Shown here: piece after piece, positions 23,500 to 34,830 of the stretch
Layout: every line of letters begins with the position of its first letter
Position numbering within the stretch: the stretch's first letter is position 1
Assembly: GCF_025698545.1 (NCBI RefSeq)
Contig: NC_068565.1
Coordinates: 3,100,001-3,164,000, forward strand
Reading direction: 5' to 3'
DNA from: Gossypium raimondii
Taxonomy: Eukaryota; Streptophyta; Magnoliopsida; Malvales; Malvaceae
DNA length: 64,000 bases
Program-made: the position numbers and the translations under genes
The notes under the pieces: model-generated
Database searches by the model: none
Seen by the model: only the letters and a program-made list of their open reading frames with translations
What the model was told of the DNA's origin: nothing

Positions 23500-24203
23500 C
23501 ATTAGCATTGGAGAATCTCTCGTTATTCTCTCTATCTTTCCTTTTTTTTTTAGTCTCTAATTTCTATTCACGGACTCCATTTTCTGGATTCGAAGGTCAG
23601 TTTCGCTCATCTCTCGATTAATTTAGTAAAGTTTGTCTCTTTTTTTCTTCGATATTTATTTATTTTTTGGTTTGCTTTGTATAATTTTTTCTTATTGAAA
23701 TTATCCGTTTCCCGAAATGGGTTTATTTTGAAGTTTTAGTCTTATTATTATTATTGTTGTTATTTTGGGGAGTATGTCAATGTTTCTGAAATGAATACGC
23801 TGTGGCTAGTTCATTTTGTGAGAACTGAACTTGTTAAGTTAATTTCTTTTAGTAATCCAATAATTAGGGTTCTCTCCCTTAGTGAATTCACATTTTGGAA
23901 TCATTTTTTTTAGAAATTATTAATTTGTTTCTATGTTTAATTTTTAAGCATTATTTAGCTGCATTTGCAGGATCCTTTGTGGCATAATATTAAGTAGTTA
24001 ACTGTTATCAATTTTGATTATTTGTTCATAAAGTGTTTGATATTTTGAGCGTACCAAATAATCAAAAAAAAAATGTGTTGTTATTTGGTTGGCTTTGGTT
24101 CAGGAGAATTTTAAGAGTAAATCTAATAATAATAAGTAAAAGGAGAAGAAGGGAAGAGAACAATTTTTGGAACACGAATTATATATATATATATATATTA
24201 TTG
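23500..24203 (+). other. Probable 5' UTR of DA2 with one leader intron
   Basis: A pyrimidine-rich leader (CTCTCGTTATTCTCTCTATC) ends at a good donor, CGAAG|GTCAGT (intron from 23596). A good acceptor TTTGCAG lies at 23970, so the second leader exon would be 23971-24203. An (AT)9 run at 24181-24198 sits just 5 bp before the start codon. The splice choice is inferred from site quality only. Confidence 0.5.
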
Positions 24204-27200
24204 ATGGGCAATAAATTGGGAAGGAAGAGGCAAGTGGTGGACGAGAGGTATACACGGCCGCAAGGGTTGGATATTGATATAGATGTAGATATTAAGAAGC
24301 TGAGAAAGCTGATACTTGATTCAAAGCTCGCTCCGTGTTATCCTGGGGATGAAGAGTGTTGTTCTGATCTTGAAGAATGCCCAATTTGCTTTTTGGTATG
24401 CATTTATGTCATTGGCTTTCTGTAGTTATGTTTCCTCTCATATCATAAATTTTATAATCTTTCATCCTTTTGCTTTATTAGTGACTGCATATGATTTTTT
24501 TTCCATTCAGTATTATCCTAGTCTCAACAGATCAAGATGTTGCAGGAAAAGTATTTGTACAGGTAAACCATCGGTGATTTTTCTGATTGATACTTAGTGA
24601 TACTGCTGATTGAAATTTTGACACATTTTATTTGAACCAGAATGTTTTCTGCAGATGAAGAATCCTAATTCGGCTCGTCCTACGCAGTATCCTTCACATT
24701 AATGACATTGACTACAAAACATGTCAATTTGATTAGTTGTTTATGTACTTGTATACCGATGTTTGCGTTCTTTGACTATTGAGGTGTCCATTCTGCAAAA
24801 CCCCAAACTATGCTGTGGAGTATCGAGGTGTGAAAACAAAAGAAGAAAAAGGGATGGAGCAAATTGTAAGACCACCTTCTCTCTCCCAAACAAACAAAGA
24901 AAGGTGTAAAATCCTCCTATGGTTTTCATTAGATAGAAAATAGATCTATTTTTTTTGTTTGAATTGAGCAGGAAGAACAACGTGTCATAGAAGCACAACT
25001 TAGAATAAGGCAGCAGGAACTTCAGGATGAAGAAGAAAGAATGCAGAAAAGACGAGAATCGAGTACTTCAACTGGTGTTGCACCAGGAGAAGTTCAAAAC
25101 AGTTCGGTTGCAGGTATTGTTATATTGTGATTCTGTTTTCCACTTATATTGATTCTTCATTCCTTCTAACATTATACTATCTTGGATTTTTTTTCCCTTT
25201 ATTTTTCTTCTTATTTGCAGCTCGTTCCTCTGGTGCGGAGGAAGTAGTTTCTTTTCAAGATTCACAACCTGCCTTGATGAGTAAACAACCTTCAAATCCT
25301 AGGTCAAACAGGTAGGCAGAGTTTTTTTGTAGCTTCCTTACATAGAATTCACTATTCATGCTTATGAAAGAAAGGGGGGGGGGGCGTAGAGTATAGTTGT
25401 TAATTCATGTCTGCATTAGTTTATTTACTTTATAATCAAATTATGGAACTCGTGTAGAAAGATTGTTCTTAGTGTTTCTCTTTCAAGTTTTATCCAGGTG
25501 AGAGTATAATGTATGTTTTTGCTAGATTTCTTCAAAGAGTAAAATTGTAATCCTTACTCAGCTATTACTGTTTTTCTTTCTGGAGTTGCAAGGCCATGGT
25601 AAAAAAAGAGCTGAAGAAGCTAATCTGAAAGTGGATTTGGAGGTCAAATCTTTAGTGTTGAAATGAAACCTATGTTTCAACTTTCAATGATTTCTAGTAG
25701 ATTCCAGTCCTTCACCAATCCTGTTTCTTGTTTAAAAACATGATTTAGGTCAAATGAAAAAAATCCGCACCATTCACCAGTGGTTTTGAGATCAAATTAT
25801 TACATTATATGCGTGGCATACAAGGAAAGAAGAGAGTATGAATGAGTGTTTAAAGGATGAGGGTTAGACCTGTTGGGAACAGATTAAGTGACCTTTTGAC
25901 AGATAAAGAGGAGTCCTAGAATTGCCTTCATGTGAACTTGTGATTGATGATAATGGAAGATATTATTGTCATGAGAAGAATTTCAAAGAGGATATGGGTG
26001 AAAACTATAAAAGAAATTAGTTTTACTTAGATTACTGAGTGAGGGTCTCGTCCATATTAGAGTACAGTGGCGCAATATGATCCATATCTCTTAACTCTAT
26101 GTGCTGAGAAAAATATGATGTATTTATTTTTGCTGTTGTACCTATTTCTTTTGTGTGGAGGAAATCTGCTCATCGATCTTAGACAGTGCAAAGTAGTCAA
26201 TGGATGCACTGAACTTTGTTACTCGAACCTGGTGCAAAGAAGTAAATCCTTCTTAGTTGGTAACTGAAAGTTCTATTATCTACAAAAATAATTACATTAC
26301 ATAGCAGTAAATCTCTTCATTTGTTTTTTGAATGCACCGAAATTTTCTGTTGGTGTAAAAAGAATGAAGCCAACAATTCATATTTTCGTAGTTTCATAGT
26401 TTGTTATTGCAATCCTGTTTTCTATAAAAGGTTTGTGGCAAAAAGTGAAAGGTATTAAGAACTGATATGATGCTGGGTACATTCCTTTGTGGCAAACTTG
26501 TCTTATTTGCTTTTGAACAAAAACGATAAGACATTATGTTGTTTAACAATGCACAAGTACCACACACTCTCTCTCGGGCCTAAAAAAGTTTGTTCTTTGT
26601 TGAACTTATGTTCCGGGAAGAATCTGATTGAATCTTTTATGACTATCTTGTATCAAATCCTAAAATTTCAGGGATGAGTTTGACATAGATCTTGAGGACA
26701 TAATGGTCACGGAAGCAATTTGGCAGTCAATTCAGGTATATTTTTTAAACTTGGTAAGTTATATCTATGAAACTAATTGTAGAATTCAAGCATTTAGCGG
26801 CTGTAAGAAAACCCATACTTGTTAGTTTAAACAAAGTGTGCATTTGTGTATTGCTATTCTTTCATGGAAAGTTGCTTTTAGTTGTTACAGGAAGAGGAGG
26901 TTGAAAGACTGCATTGAAAATGTGCTTTTATATATTGCCTTCTTTGGATTTCTGTTCCGTCTTTGTTCTTCAGTAATTTTATTTTGCAGTCCTAAATAAG
27001 TTACAAATCTCTGTCATCCATAATATATTGTCTGTAATTATTAAGTTAGGCACTGATTTCAGTTTAAGACGATGGTAGAACTTTGCTATTTTGATAGCAC
27101 CTAAGTGTCTATTGTACTAGCATGCATTCAATGGTGAGAAATTCATGTGAATTTGAGTTAACAGGAAAAAAAAAGTGAAAAAAGCTTGTAATAACTCATA

Positions 27201-27944
27201 AAAATGTTTAACATTGTTTTTTGTATAGCATGTCCATTTTACCGGCCCATAGTACAGACTTGATTTCATTTTCATAAATTTGGTCCCATCTGACTGTTGA
27301 TTCTTTGAACCGTACTGGTATAGGAGAACTGTGGACAGAGAAATTCTAGCTGCAGAGATGCTGCTTCTTTAGTCCAACATGTTTCAGGATATCGTTATAT
27401 CTCTCCTGCTATGACAACAGTGGCTGGTTCATCATCATCTGCTTCTGCTAGTCATGTTTGTGCGGTAGCTGGCCTAACTGAGTGGCAGCAGATGACTGGA
27501 GAATCTTCTTCCAATTATAATGTAAATTTGCCAGCATTCAATATGCTTCCCAGCAGCAGCAGGTTTTGTTGTAATAGGTTGGACCAAGTTGCTGAGAACT
27601 ATCATTCTGCACAAAGTCCGGTTGACATGTCAGCTGAAGGTGGGATGACACCAGCAAGAGATGAAGGGGAATGGGGCGTAGATCTTGGACCAGAAGTAGC
27701 CAAAGCAGGGACTAGCTATGCAAGCTCTGATGTTCTGGGAGATGCTTCTGGGATCTCTATGATACCACCGCAAGAAGATGAAATAAGGGACGGTTTTTAT
27801 AATGTCTCTGAACCCATTGTTCCCGAAAGTTATGAGGAGCAGATGATGCTGGCTATGGCTCTATCTCTGGCTGAAGGTAGAACTATGACAAGCGGCGTTG
27901 GACCACGGTCAAGCTACGAGCGATCATCTTTCTCAAACAGATGA
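24204..27944 (+). CDS. DA2: E3 ubiquitin-protein ligase DA2 (GW2 orthologue)
   Basis: Eight coding exons with GT-AG borders: 24204-24395, 24511-24562, 24641-24686, 24784-24865, 24972-25113, 25221-25311, 26672-26735 and 27324-27944, giving 429 aa (rice GW2 about 425). The start [10 protein letters not shown]...[10 protein letters not shown] is the family's N-terminus and the first in-frame ATG. The RING finger spans residues 59-101: [14 protein letters not shown], then CC at 74-75, SICTECF (C80, C83), QCPFC (C98, C101). It is followed by the diagnostic [13 protein letters not shown] and a glutamate-rich helix. Later family blocks are [16 protein letters not shown] and [13 protein letters not shown], a possible ubiquitin-binding helix. 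DA2/GW2 limits seed and organ size by ubiquitinating growth regulators such as the peptidase DA1. No defect seen. Intron 7 is 1.36 kb. Confidence 0.95.
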
Positions 27945-28461
27945 TGCTGGCCATGGTGCTACCCAAGTCTCGAACTGGGACAAATTGTACTTTTAGCTCC
28001 TCAACAACCCAGTTTAAAGGTCAATGTATTGATGATCCTTTCTCGTCTTCACACATTTCACTCCATACATATAGATGTTAGGAAAAAGTAAACAGATCAT
28101 AGTAGCAAATGAATGATTGTTTGTTTATCCAATTCATAATGTTTTGGATTTCCTTTTTTTTTTTAGCATGTTCATATCCTAGAAACATAATCATATTATG
28201 AATCTATTTTTACCAATTTGATTGAAAATGGGCTTGATGGCCCATTTTTCAAAGACAAAATATATTTAAATGATTTTATATTAGTTGTTGATACAAGAAT
28301 GGATAGATGGTAGAGATGAGTGGTTCACTCTGTTTAGGACAGGGTGGAGAGTTGCCAATAGAGCAGTCGGAGTAATAGGAAGGAAGGAGGGAAGGAGAAG
28401 ATGTGGCTTGAGGTAGACGGGGACGAGAGATGGTGTAGGTAGCTTGGTCTCAGGCTATTTT
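27945..28461 (+). other. DA2 3' flank, then unassigned DNA
   Basis: The first 100-200 bp are probably 3' untranslated region. A purine-rich stretch at 28300-28440 (AGGAAGGAGGGAAGGAGAAG) follows. No gene. Confidence 0.45.
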
Positions 28462-29005
28462 CCCCATATATATGAAATAAAAAGATTAATTAGCAAAATA
28501 GATGGGGTTGTAGATTAATTAGTGAAATGGTTAAAGTAGGCACCTTCAGGCGCCATCTTCTATATATATCTTTTGAGCTCAAATGAAAAAAAGGGCAAAT
28601 ATCATAAATAGTCCCCATATCTTATCAAACTTTCATAATAATTAATTTTAGTTAGTTTCAACTTCAAGCCAACAATTTGGTGAGAACAAGTAAATATGCC
28701 ATTTATTTTATTAATTTATTCTTCTCTACAAGAATTTATATTGGAAATTTGATAATTTGTGAGGGACTATTTGTGATATTATTTCACTTTTAGTCCAAAG
28801 CATAGAAACTCTTACTCTCAACTAAAAGAAAGGAATAATATCACAATTGGTCCATTATAATTTTTCATTTGAGCCCAAATATAGATATATAGAAGACAGC
28901 ACCTAGAGGTGCCGACTTCAACTATTTCACTAATTAATCTACAATCCCATTTATTTTGCTAATTAATCTTTTTTATTTCATATATATGAAAAAAAAAGTC
29001 CTTGG
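28462..29005. mobile_element. Foldback (MITE-like) element with arms of about 140 bp
   Basis: The left arm from 28462 (CATATATATGAAATAAAAAGA, TTAATTAGCAAAATAGATGGG, GGCACCTTCAGGCGCC) is the inverse of the right arm ending near 29000 (GGTGCCGACTTCAAC, CAATCCCATTTATTTTGC, TTTATTTCATATATATG). A second, inner inverted pair, AATATCATAAATAGTCCCC and GGGACTATTTGTGATATT, lies between the arms and may be a nested MITE. No target duplication was established. Confidence 0.65.
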
Positions 29006-29671
29006 TCCCATCCTTAGGTACTCGGCCATATATACTTGTTATCTCCTATCTCGAGGTATCACTTGTCAAGTTTTTTTATTAGATGCATGGATTTAGGTAT
29101 AGTAACATTATGATGTGCCCTAGGCTATCTCAAATGTGACATAGTGATTGAGATGTAATGTGTCCATTAATAGCTAGGTCTACTTGTCAAGCAAGTTGCA
29201 AGTCGAGAAACTCTTATGAAATGTCCGTTCAGAGAGTTTATTCATACCACTCGAATATTTGATCATTCCGACAATCATAGCAAGATATAACAAATTTTAT
29301 ATAATTATAATTAAACTAAACTAAAATATTTAATTATTGAATATAATTCGATCAAAGCAAATTCAATCTTTAAAATCTTTATTGAAATATAGCTTAAACT
29401 ATCCGATTCCTGGACAAGTCTAATATTTATAATTAAATAACAAACAACATCTTCACAGTTGGATGTATATAAATATGAGATAAAAATGGTCAACTGTGGG
29501 GCAGAACATTAAAAATTGAATGGGTTTGGGGTCCTTTGCCCAAAAGAGTAGTTGAAAAAATATGAAAAAACAATTAAATTTCACATGCATTTTCTTTCCT
29601 TCACATAAGGAAACCTCATCTACTTGTATTTAAGTTCACATGCTTTGTCATGTCTTGGCCTCTTATTTTCT

Positions 29672-29714
<43 letters not shown>

Positions 29715-30719
29715 GGACCACATCGACCTACATTCCATCTATAATTTGAATATTACAACAATCATATAATTATTGGATTTTAGATTTAATGAGACAAGAA
29801 AATATTCAAACCTCTAATATGTTATTTTTGGACCACCCATCATCTCATCATAATTTTGACTCTCTTTAACTATCACTTCCTTTCTTAAATTTTAATTTTT
29901 TTAATATACTTACTGTCTGATTTAACTTTTTTTCTGTAATAATAATTGGTTAAGATGTTTAATTTAAGATTATTTTTTATCTAAATTAAAGTCAAACGTT
30001 TAACAATTAAGAATAACAATTTTATAATAATTGTTTGTTTCTATGTGTTCATCTCAGTGTAGATCATCAATATATATATAAAGCATGGTCCACTAATGTG
30101 ATGTGTTAGGGGTAATTAAGTGCCATGTGTGACGACATGTTACCTCCTTAAAGGTTGCACGTGTCTTAAATACCCCCAAAAGATATGGGTGAACAAGGTA
30201 AGACCATACAAGTGGCAAGCACACATATGTAACGTTTCGTCATGAATAGCATCTAATTACCTTTCATACATCACATCAATAGATTGTGCCTTATATATAT
30301 ATGTCGATGAGCCACTTTGAGGAAGTCTCAGATAAATAAACACTCATCATGGTTAATTTTCTCCCAAATATTTTCCCAACAGATTAATCAGAATAATAAT
30401 TGGTTATATATTTTTTATTAATATTATATAAATTTTGATATATGCATATATTTTATATTGTTAGGTGTAATTAATATTATACCAGAAAAGTTGAAATCAC
30501 AAATAAGTCAATTACTTGGTGAAAAGTTGTGTGTGTACATTTATAAATATATACAAAAGTAAGATACACGGGCGGATTGTTGATGTGCTCTCCCTCATGA
30601 ATCCTTCACTTTTTTTTTTTCCTCTTTTGTTGAGTGGGTGAAAAGGAAAAGAAGAGAAAAGAATATAAAAGAAGGAAAGAGAAAAATAAAATAACAATTT
30701 ATATTCTTCAGCTCGTTGC

Positions 30720-30751
<32 letters not shown>

Positions 30752-30769
30752 CAATTTAATTAAAATTTA
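29006..30769. other. AT-rich intergenic DNA with microsatellites
   Basis: Holds an (AT)n run at about 29677-29711 and (TAA)n at 30720-30750. No gene or element ends recognised. Confidence 0.5.
30720..30750. repeat. (TAA)10 microsatellite
   Basis: About ten uninterrupted AAT/TAA units. Confidence 0.9.
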
Positions 30770-31185
30770 TTATAATAAACGTCGATAATGATAATAGAAC
30801 GACTGATCGAAGAGCAATAAGAAAAACATACCGATTTTATGTGGAAACCCTTTTGGGAGAAAATTACAGGTAGAGGATGAGAAATTCATTAATGTTAAAA
30901 AACGAATGATACAAGAAGAGTTTCGACTACATCTATTTAAGGGTTAAAAACTATGTTCTAATCAAAGTCAAATAGAAAAATAATAATTCTATAAAGATTC
31001 AATTTGTGCTGTATGACCCGTACCGCGGGAGCAGACCAGTTTTGTGCTTAATGGGGATATGTGGCGGGCTACGACCCTCGGCCTTTCGCCCCCACAGATC
31101 TCCTTATTTTGCCACTGTTTTATTTCTTCAACAAGTGACAGGATATGGTTGATCAATGTGAGAATTTTTATAGATTTTGACATAT
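30770..31185 (-). mobile_element. Probable LTR fragment
   Basis: The segment has the phrase ACCGATTTTATGTGGAAACCC followed by TTTTGGGAGAAAATTAC, a form common near the ends of plant LTRs, and a GC-rich block at 31010-31100. A similar phrase (AAATTTTACGTGAAAAAACT) occurs at about 41925. No ends and no coding capacity. Confidence 0.35.
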
Positions 31186-31227
31186 TAAGTTAAAGTTATT
31201 TTTGTTTTATGTTTTAATTTTTGTTTT

Positions 31228-31366
31228 GTTTTGTGATATAATGCCTAGAACTATGTATAATCCCTCTCCAACCCTTATATAAGAAGATAATGTGTTGAAG
31301 CGCATTCGAACTCACACCTTCCACTAACAACAGTATCAATGCTAACTAAGCTAAGACTCAATCTGT
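31228..31366 (-). mobile_element. tRNA-derived SINE, copy 2
   Basis: On the minus strand the tRNA-like head has box A-like TTAGCTTAGTTAGCATTG and box B-like TGTGAGTTCGAATGCG, about 35 bp apart, then AACACATTATCTTC and an A/T tail. Same family as 18858/20936, 49180, 49893 and 59163. Confidence 0.7.
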
Positions 31367-31484
31367 AATTACTATTTTAAATTTAATTGAAGTATTTAAA
31401 GAGTTTGTTCTATATAATCAATCCCACGTTGGATTTAGGATATGTTGTTGATCCACTTCAATTTTTTTTTGTTTATTACAATGT

Positions 31485-31528
31485 TATATATATATATATA
31501 TATATATATTTATTTATTTATTTATTTA
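31485..31528. repeat. (TA)n followed by (TTTA)n microsatellite
   Basis: An uninterrupted TA run passes directly into five or more TTTA units. Confidence 0.9.
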
Positions 31529-32039
31529 TGAAGTTGGTCATACTTGTAAAATTTTAACTATAAAAGTTACATTTTTAATAAATAAATTTTTAAGAATAAG
31601 TGTAATTATTCATTTGGTTTATTTAATTTATGATTTTCACTTTGTTTATCTTAAAAGATTTTTTTCTTATTTTCTTTTTAATTTTCCTACAGTTCTATCT
31701 TTACATCTGGACCAACAGCAAAAATTGACAACTCATTTATGTTGAGTTGTGGACGGCCATATCCAAAAATTGGGATTTTTCTGAAAAAGAGAAAATAAAT
31801 TATGTAGTTCTTTTTAGAAAATTTTTATCTGCTTTGATTATGCATTTTATGAAGATATTAAGAAGCCTTATAAATAAAACTTCCGTACATATGATATCTA
31901 AGAAAAGAAATATCATCTTCTACTTTACATTTTTCTCTTCTCTCTTATTATTACTCTTAGGAGATAATATAAAATTTTGGCTTTTGAAGTTAATAACTGT
32001 TTTTGGTTCATCAATTTGAATTTTATCAAGATTTGATAA
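31529..32039. other. AT-rich intergenic DNA, nothing recognised
   Basis: No gene, RNA or element ends seen. Confidence 0.5.
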
Positions 32040-32335
32040 TGTAGTCGGTGCTCTTAGAACATGATTGGATTGGTTGGTCAGACCAATTGGATCAAGAATC
32101 AACCAGTATACTAGTCCAAACAAAAGGGTTGAACCGATTGAATTGGGAATTACTCGAAACCAGTAAAAATCGAAAGCTGATACAAGAACCAATAGTTGAA
32201 CAACTTTAATATTTTTTAATTGTTATGAATTTTTAATTAATTAATTATTATTGGTCTAGTAGTTGAACTAATCAAATTGATTGAATCAATAGCTAGTGGT
32301 CTGATCGGTTCAACCACTGTTCCGGTTATTAGAAA
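32040..32335. repeat. GGTTCAACCGGTT-type dispersed repeat, copy 1
   Basis: The segment is studded with variants of GGTTGAACCGATT and GGTCTGATCGGTTCAACC on both strands, as are the copies at 52135 and 52500. The flanks differ from those copies. Confidence 0.55.
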
Positions 32336-33724
32336 ATTGTACGTAACACTCTAAGATTATATAACTGAAAAATTAACATATATTTTTTTTTATTTTCAAG
32401 TGATGATCTGGCACAGTATCAAAATGTCATGTTATCAAACTTTTATATATTCAAAGTATAAATTAAGAATCAAAATAAACTTAATTGTCAAATTTAAAAA
32501 ACAAAAAGAAAATATAAATACCAGAATTAACTTAATTAAGATATTATATTAGGAATTCAACTTATACAGAAATAATTTTTTCCCACCAATAAGCCCTCTT
32601 CCTAATTAATTACGTTGGTTTTCAAAGAGAGACCATGTCTAAGTGCCGGATCTTAAAAATTCTGTCTTTATTGTTTCCATATGGTCGAGAGAAGGAGATT
32701 AATAATATACCCTGCTTATAGGTTAGGTTTAGACTAAAAAATGATTTAAATTTGAGTCAATTTAGACTCGGAATATTATTGTTTAAGCAATATTCGTAAA
32801 CTTATCTAATAATTGAATTTGAGTGTTATTTTTGTAATTATATAAGGGTGACATATTTGAGTAACCATTGTAATTGATAAATCTCACTAAATTTGGTATA
32901 ATTGGAGCACCACGATTACACTTTTCAATTTTTAAAGGGAGGGAGGGTGAGAGTTAGAGTACAAGCATCTAATTACACCTAAATCCAATTAAAAAAGTTA
33001 ATTTTATAAAAGTTATAAGAATTATTATAATCATGAAAATATATTAGTGTTTGGGATGGTTATAGAAAAATAATTATATTATAAAAATAATTTATGTATT
33101 TTATAAAGTTATACAAAAATATTATTTAAATCTTCAAGAATTTCTAAAGTTATGGTCCAAATGTATGTTCTAAAAATAATTTACATGTTATAAAAGTATT
33201 ATAATATATTTATTTATAAAAAAAGTTATGATTATGTATGAACAAAACTTATTTATGTGTTCAAGCTATATATTATCAAAATAATATACTTATTTATGTA
33301 ATCGTACTATCAACTACTTTTTCAAACTAATATAATACATATGATAATTTGATTTTAATATTTGTTAACTTGTTTAGAAATTATTGTTATCATACTAATA
33401 ACTTTTTATAGTAATTAATATTTTTAAAATTATAAATTATGTAATTGTGTAATTACAAATTATACTACCAAACATGATATAAGGAATTACGATGTAATTA
33501 CATTCTATTAATCAAACACATCTAAAAATTAATACCCTAATAATTACACTTTCATTCAATTAGCCTGTGTTATCTAAATGGATTAATAAGTTTTTTTTTT
33601 ATCAAAATTCAAATGGAGGTTGAACCTATAGCAAGCAAACTTTTCATTATTCAAGCCTACATTAACATGATTTATATGTAGTTTTAATCAATGAGATGAA
33701 TATGTAAAAAATAAAATTAAAGAT
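32336..33724. other. AT-rich intergenic DNA, nothing recognised
   Basis: Extremely AT-rich with many short A/T runs. No gene, RNA or element ends recognised up to the target site of the solo LTR. Confidence 0.5.
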
Positions 33725-33775
33725 ATAAGTGTATAAGCCCAAATTTGCCCAAGGCCCAAAAATGGCCCAAAACCC

Positions 33776-33981
33776 TATTAGAGAGTAGAAAGTTGTTAGT
33801 TAGTCGTGAATCTGGTAATGCTGTTGCTCAGTTTAGAGTGGTTACTCAAGTCTATAAATACTGTACATTGTGAATTCACAGATTAAGCATTTAGTATACA
33901 AAAGAAGTTTATTCTATAATTTCTCTATTTTCATTCTCAGTTTGGTTAGATATTTTCTATCACTTTTATTCAATTCTTTCA
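33776..33981 (+). repeat. Copia 5' LTR
   Basis: 206 bp, TATTAGAG...TTCTTTCA. A TATA box (CTATAAATA, 33852-33860) marks the U3/R promoter. Confidence 0.93.
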
Positions 33982-34020
33982 TGGTATCATTCGCCATTTG
34001 ATTCTGGATCCTTGTCTATC

Positions 34021-34830
34021 ATGGCTTCTGCTGATTTCGCATCTGGTGAGTCTAGTTCTGGTGTGTTCGCCGACGATCGTGTCACCACTGTTCTTCCTCG
34101 GCATGAGGTGGTTAAGCTCGATGACGGCACCTATATTTAATGGCGTAAACAGATAAAATTAATCGTGGATGGCTATGGACTTATAGGATTCTTAGATGGT
34201 ACTATTGCTCCGCCATCACGATTTATTTTAATGCCCGATGGATCTCGTGCTCCAAATCCGGCGGCTCAGGTGTTCACACAGCAGGATCGGCTTCTGACTT
34301 CATGGCTTGTCTACTGTAAGTGTTTCCCATCAGTCGTCGTTTGATGATGCGTGCACGGCGTGTGACATATGGAACACGACGATTAATCTGTTTGCGGCTG
34401 ATACTGGTGCCAAGCAGTCACGAATTCGGCATGAGCTTTATTCTTTGAAGAAAGGTAATCTGTCCATTAAAGCTTATGTTGCTAAAATTAAACATTTGTG
34501 TGCTATGTTAGATGCATCTGGTTCTCGTATTTCTGAGGAAGAGAAGATTGAGGTGACACTCGCGGGTTTGCCGTCGGAGTTTGAGGCAGTTATTTCCTTC
34601 GCTCGGTTGTCGACTGGAATTCTGTCGTTACAACGTCTTGTTGATGCTTTAGTTGACTGTGAAAATCGTCAAGCTCAAGTGTTGCAGGAAGTAAACTTGC
34701 ACGCAAACCTTGTTGAAGATGCGCCGTCTGTTGAAGGGGCTAGTTGTGGTGGTCGTGCGCCTGTTGTAGCCGTGGTAGAGCTTTTAGATCTCGCGTTCAA
34801 TGCCAGATTTGTAGTCGCTTCGGTCATGAA
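34021..34830 (+). pseudogene. Copia gag, broken
   Basis: The ATG at 34021 opens a gag-like frame that meets a TAA at 34138-34140. A shift of one base near 34306 moves the gag coding text to another frame, which carries the retrotransposon gag domain (LYSLKKGNLSIKAYVAKIK, then LAGLPSEFEAV). A second shift near 34770 leads into a zinc knuckle, CQICSRFGHETQKC, which has the CX2CX4HX4C pattern of nucleocapsid RNA binding. It cannot make a normal gag protein. Confidence 0.88.

Noticed and set aside
24033..24203. N-terminal extension of DA2
   Set aside because: The frame is open but has no ATG before MGNKLG, and the leader text is not protein-like.
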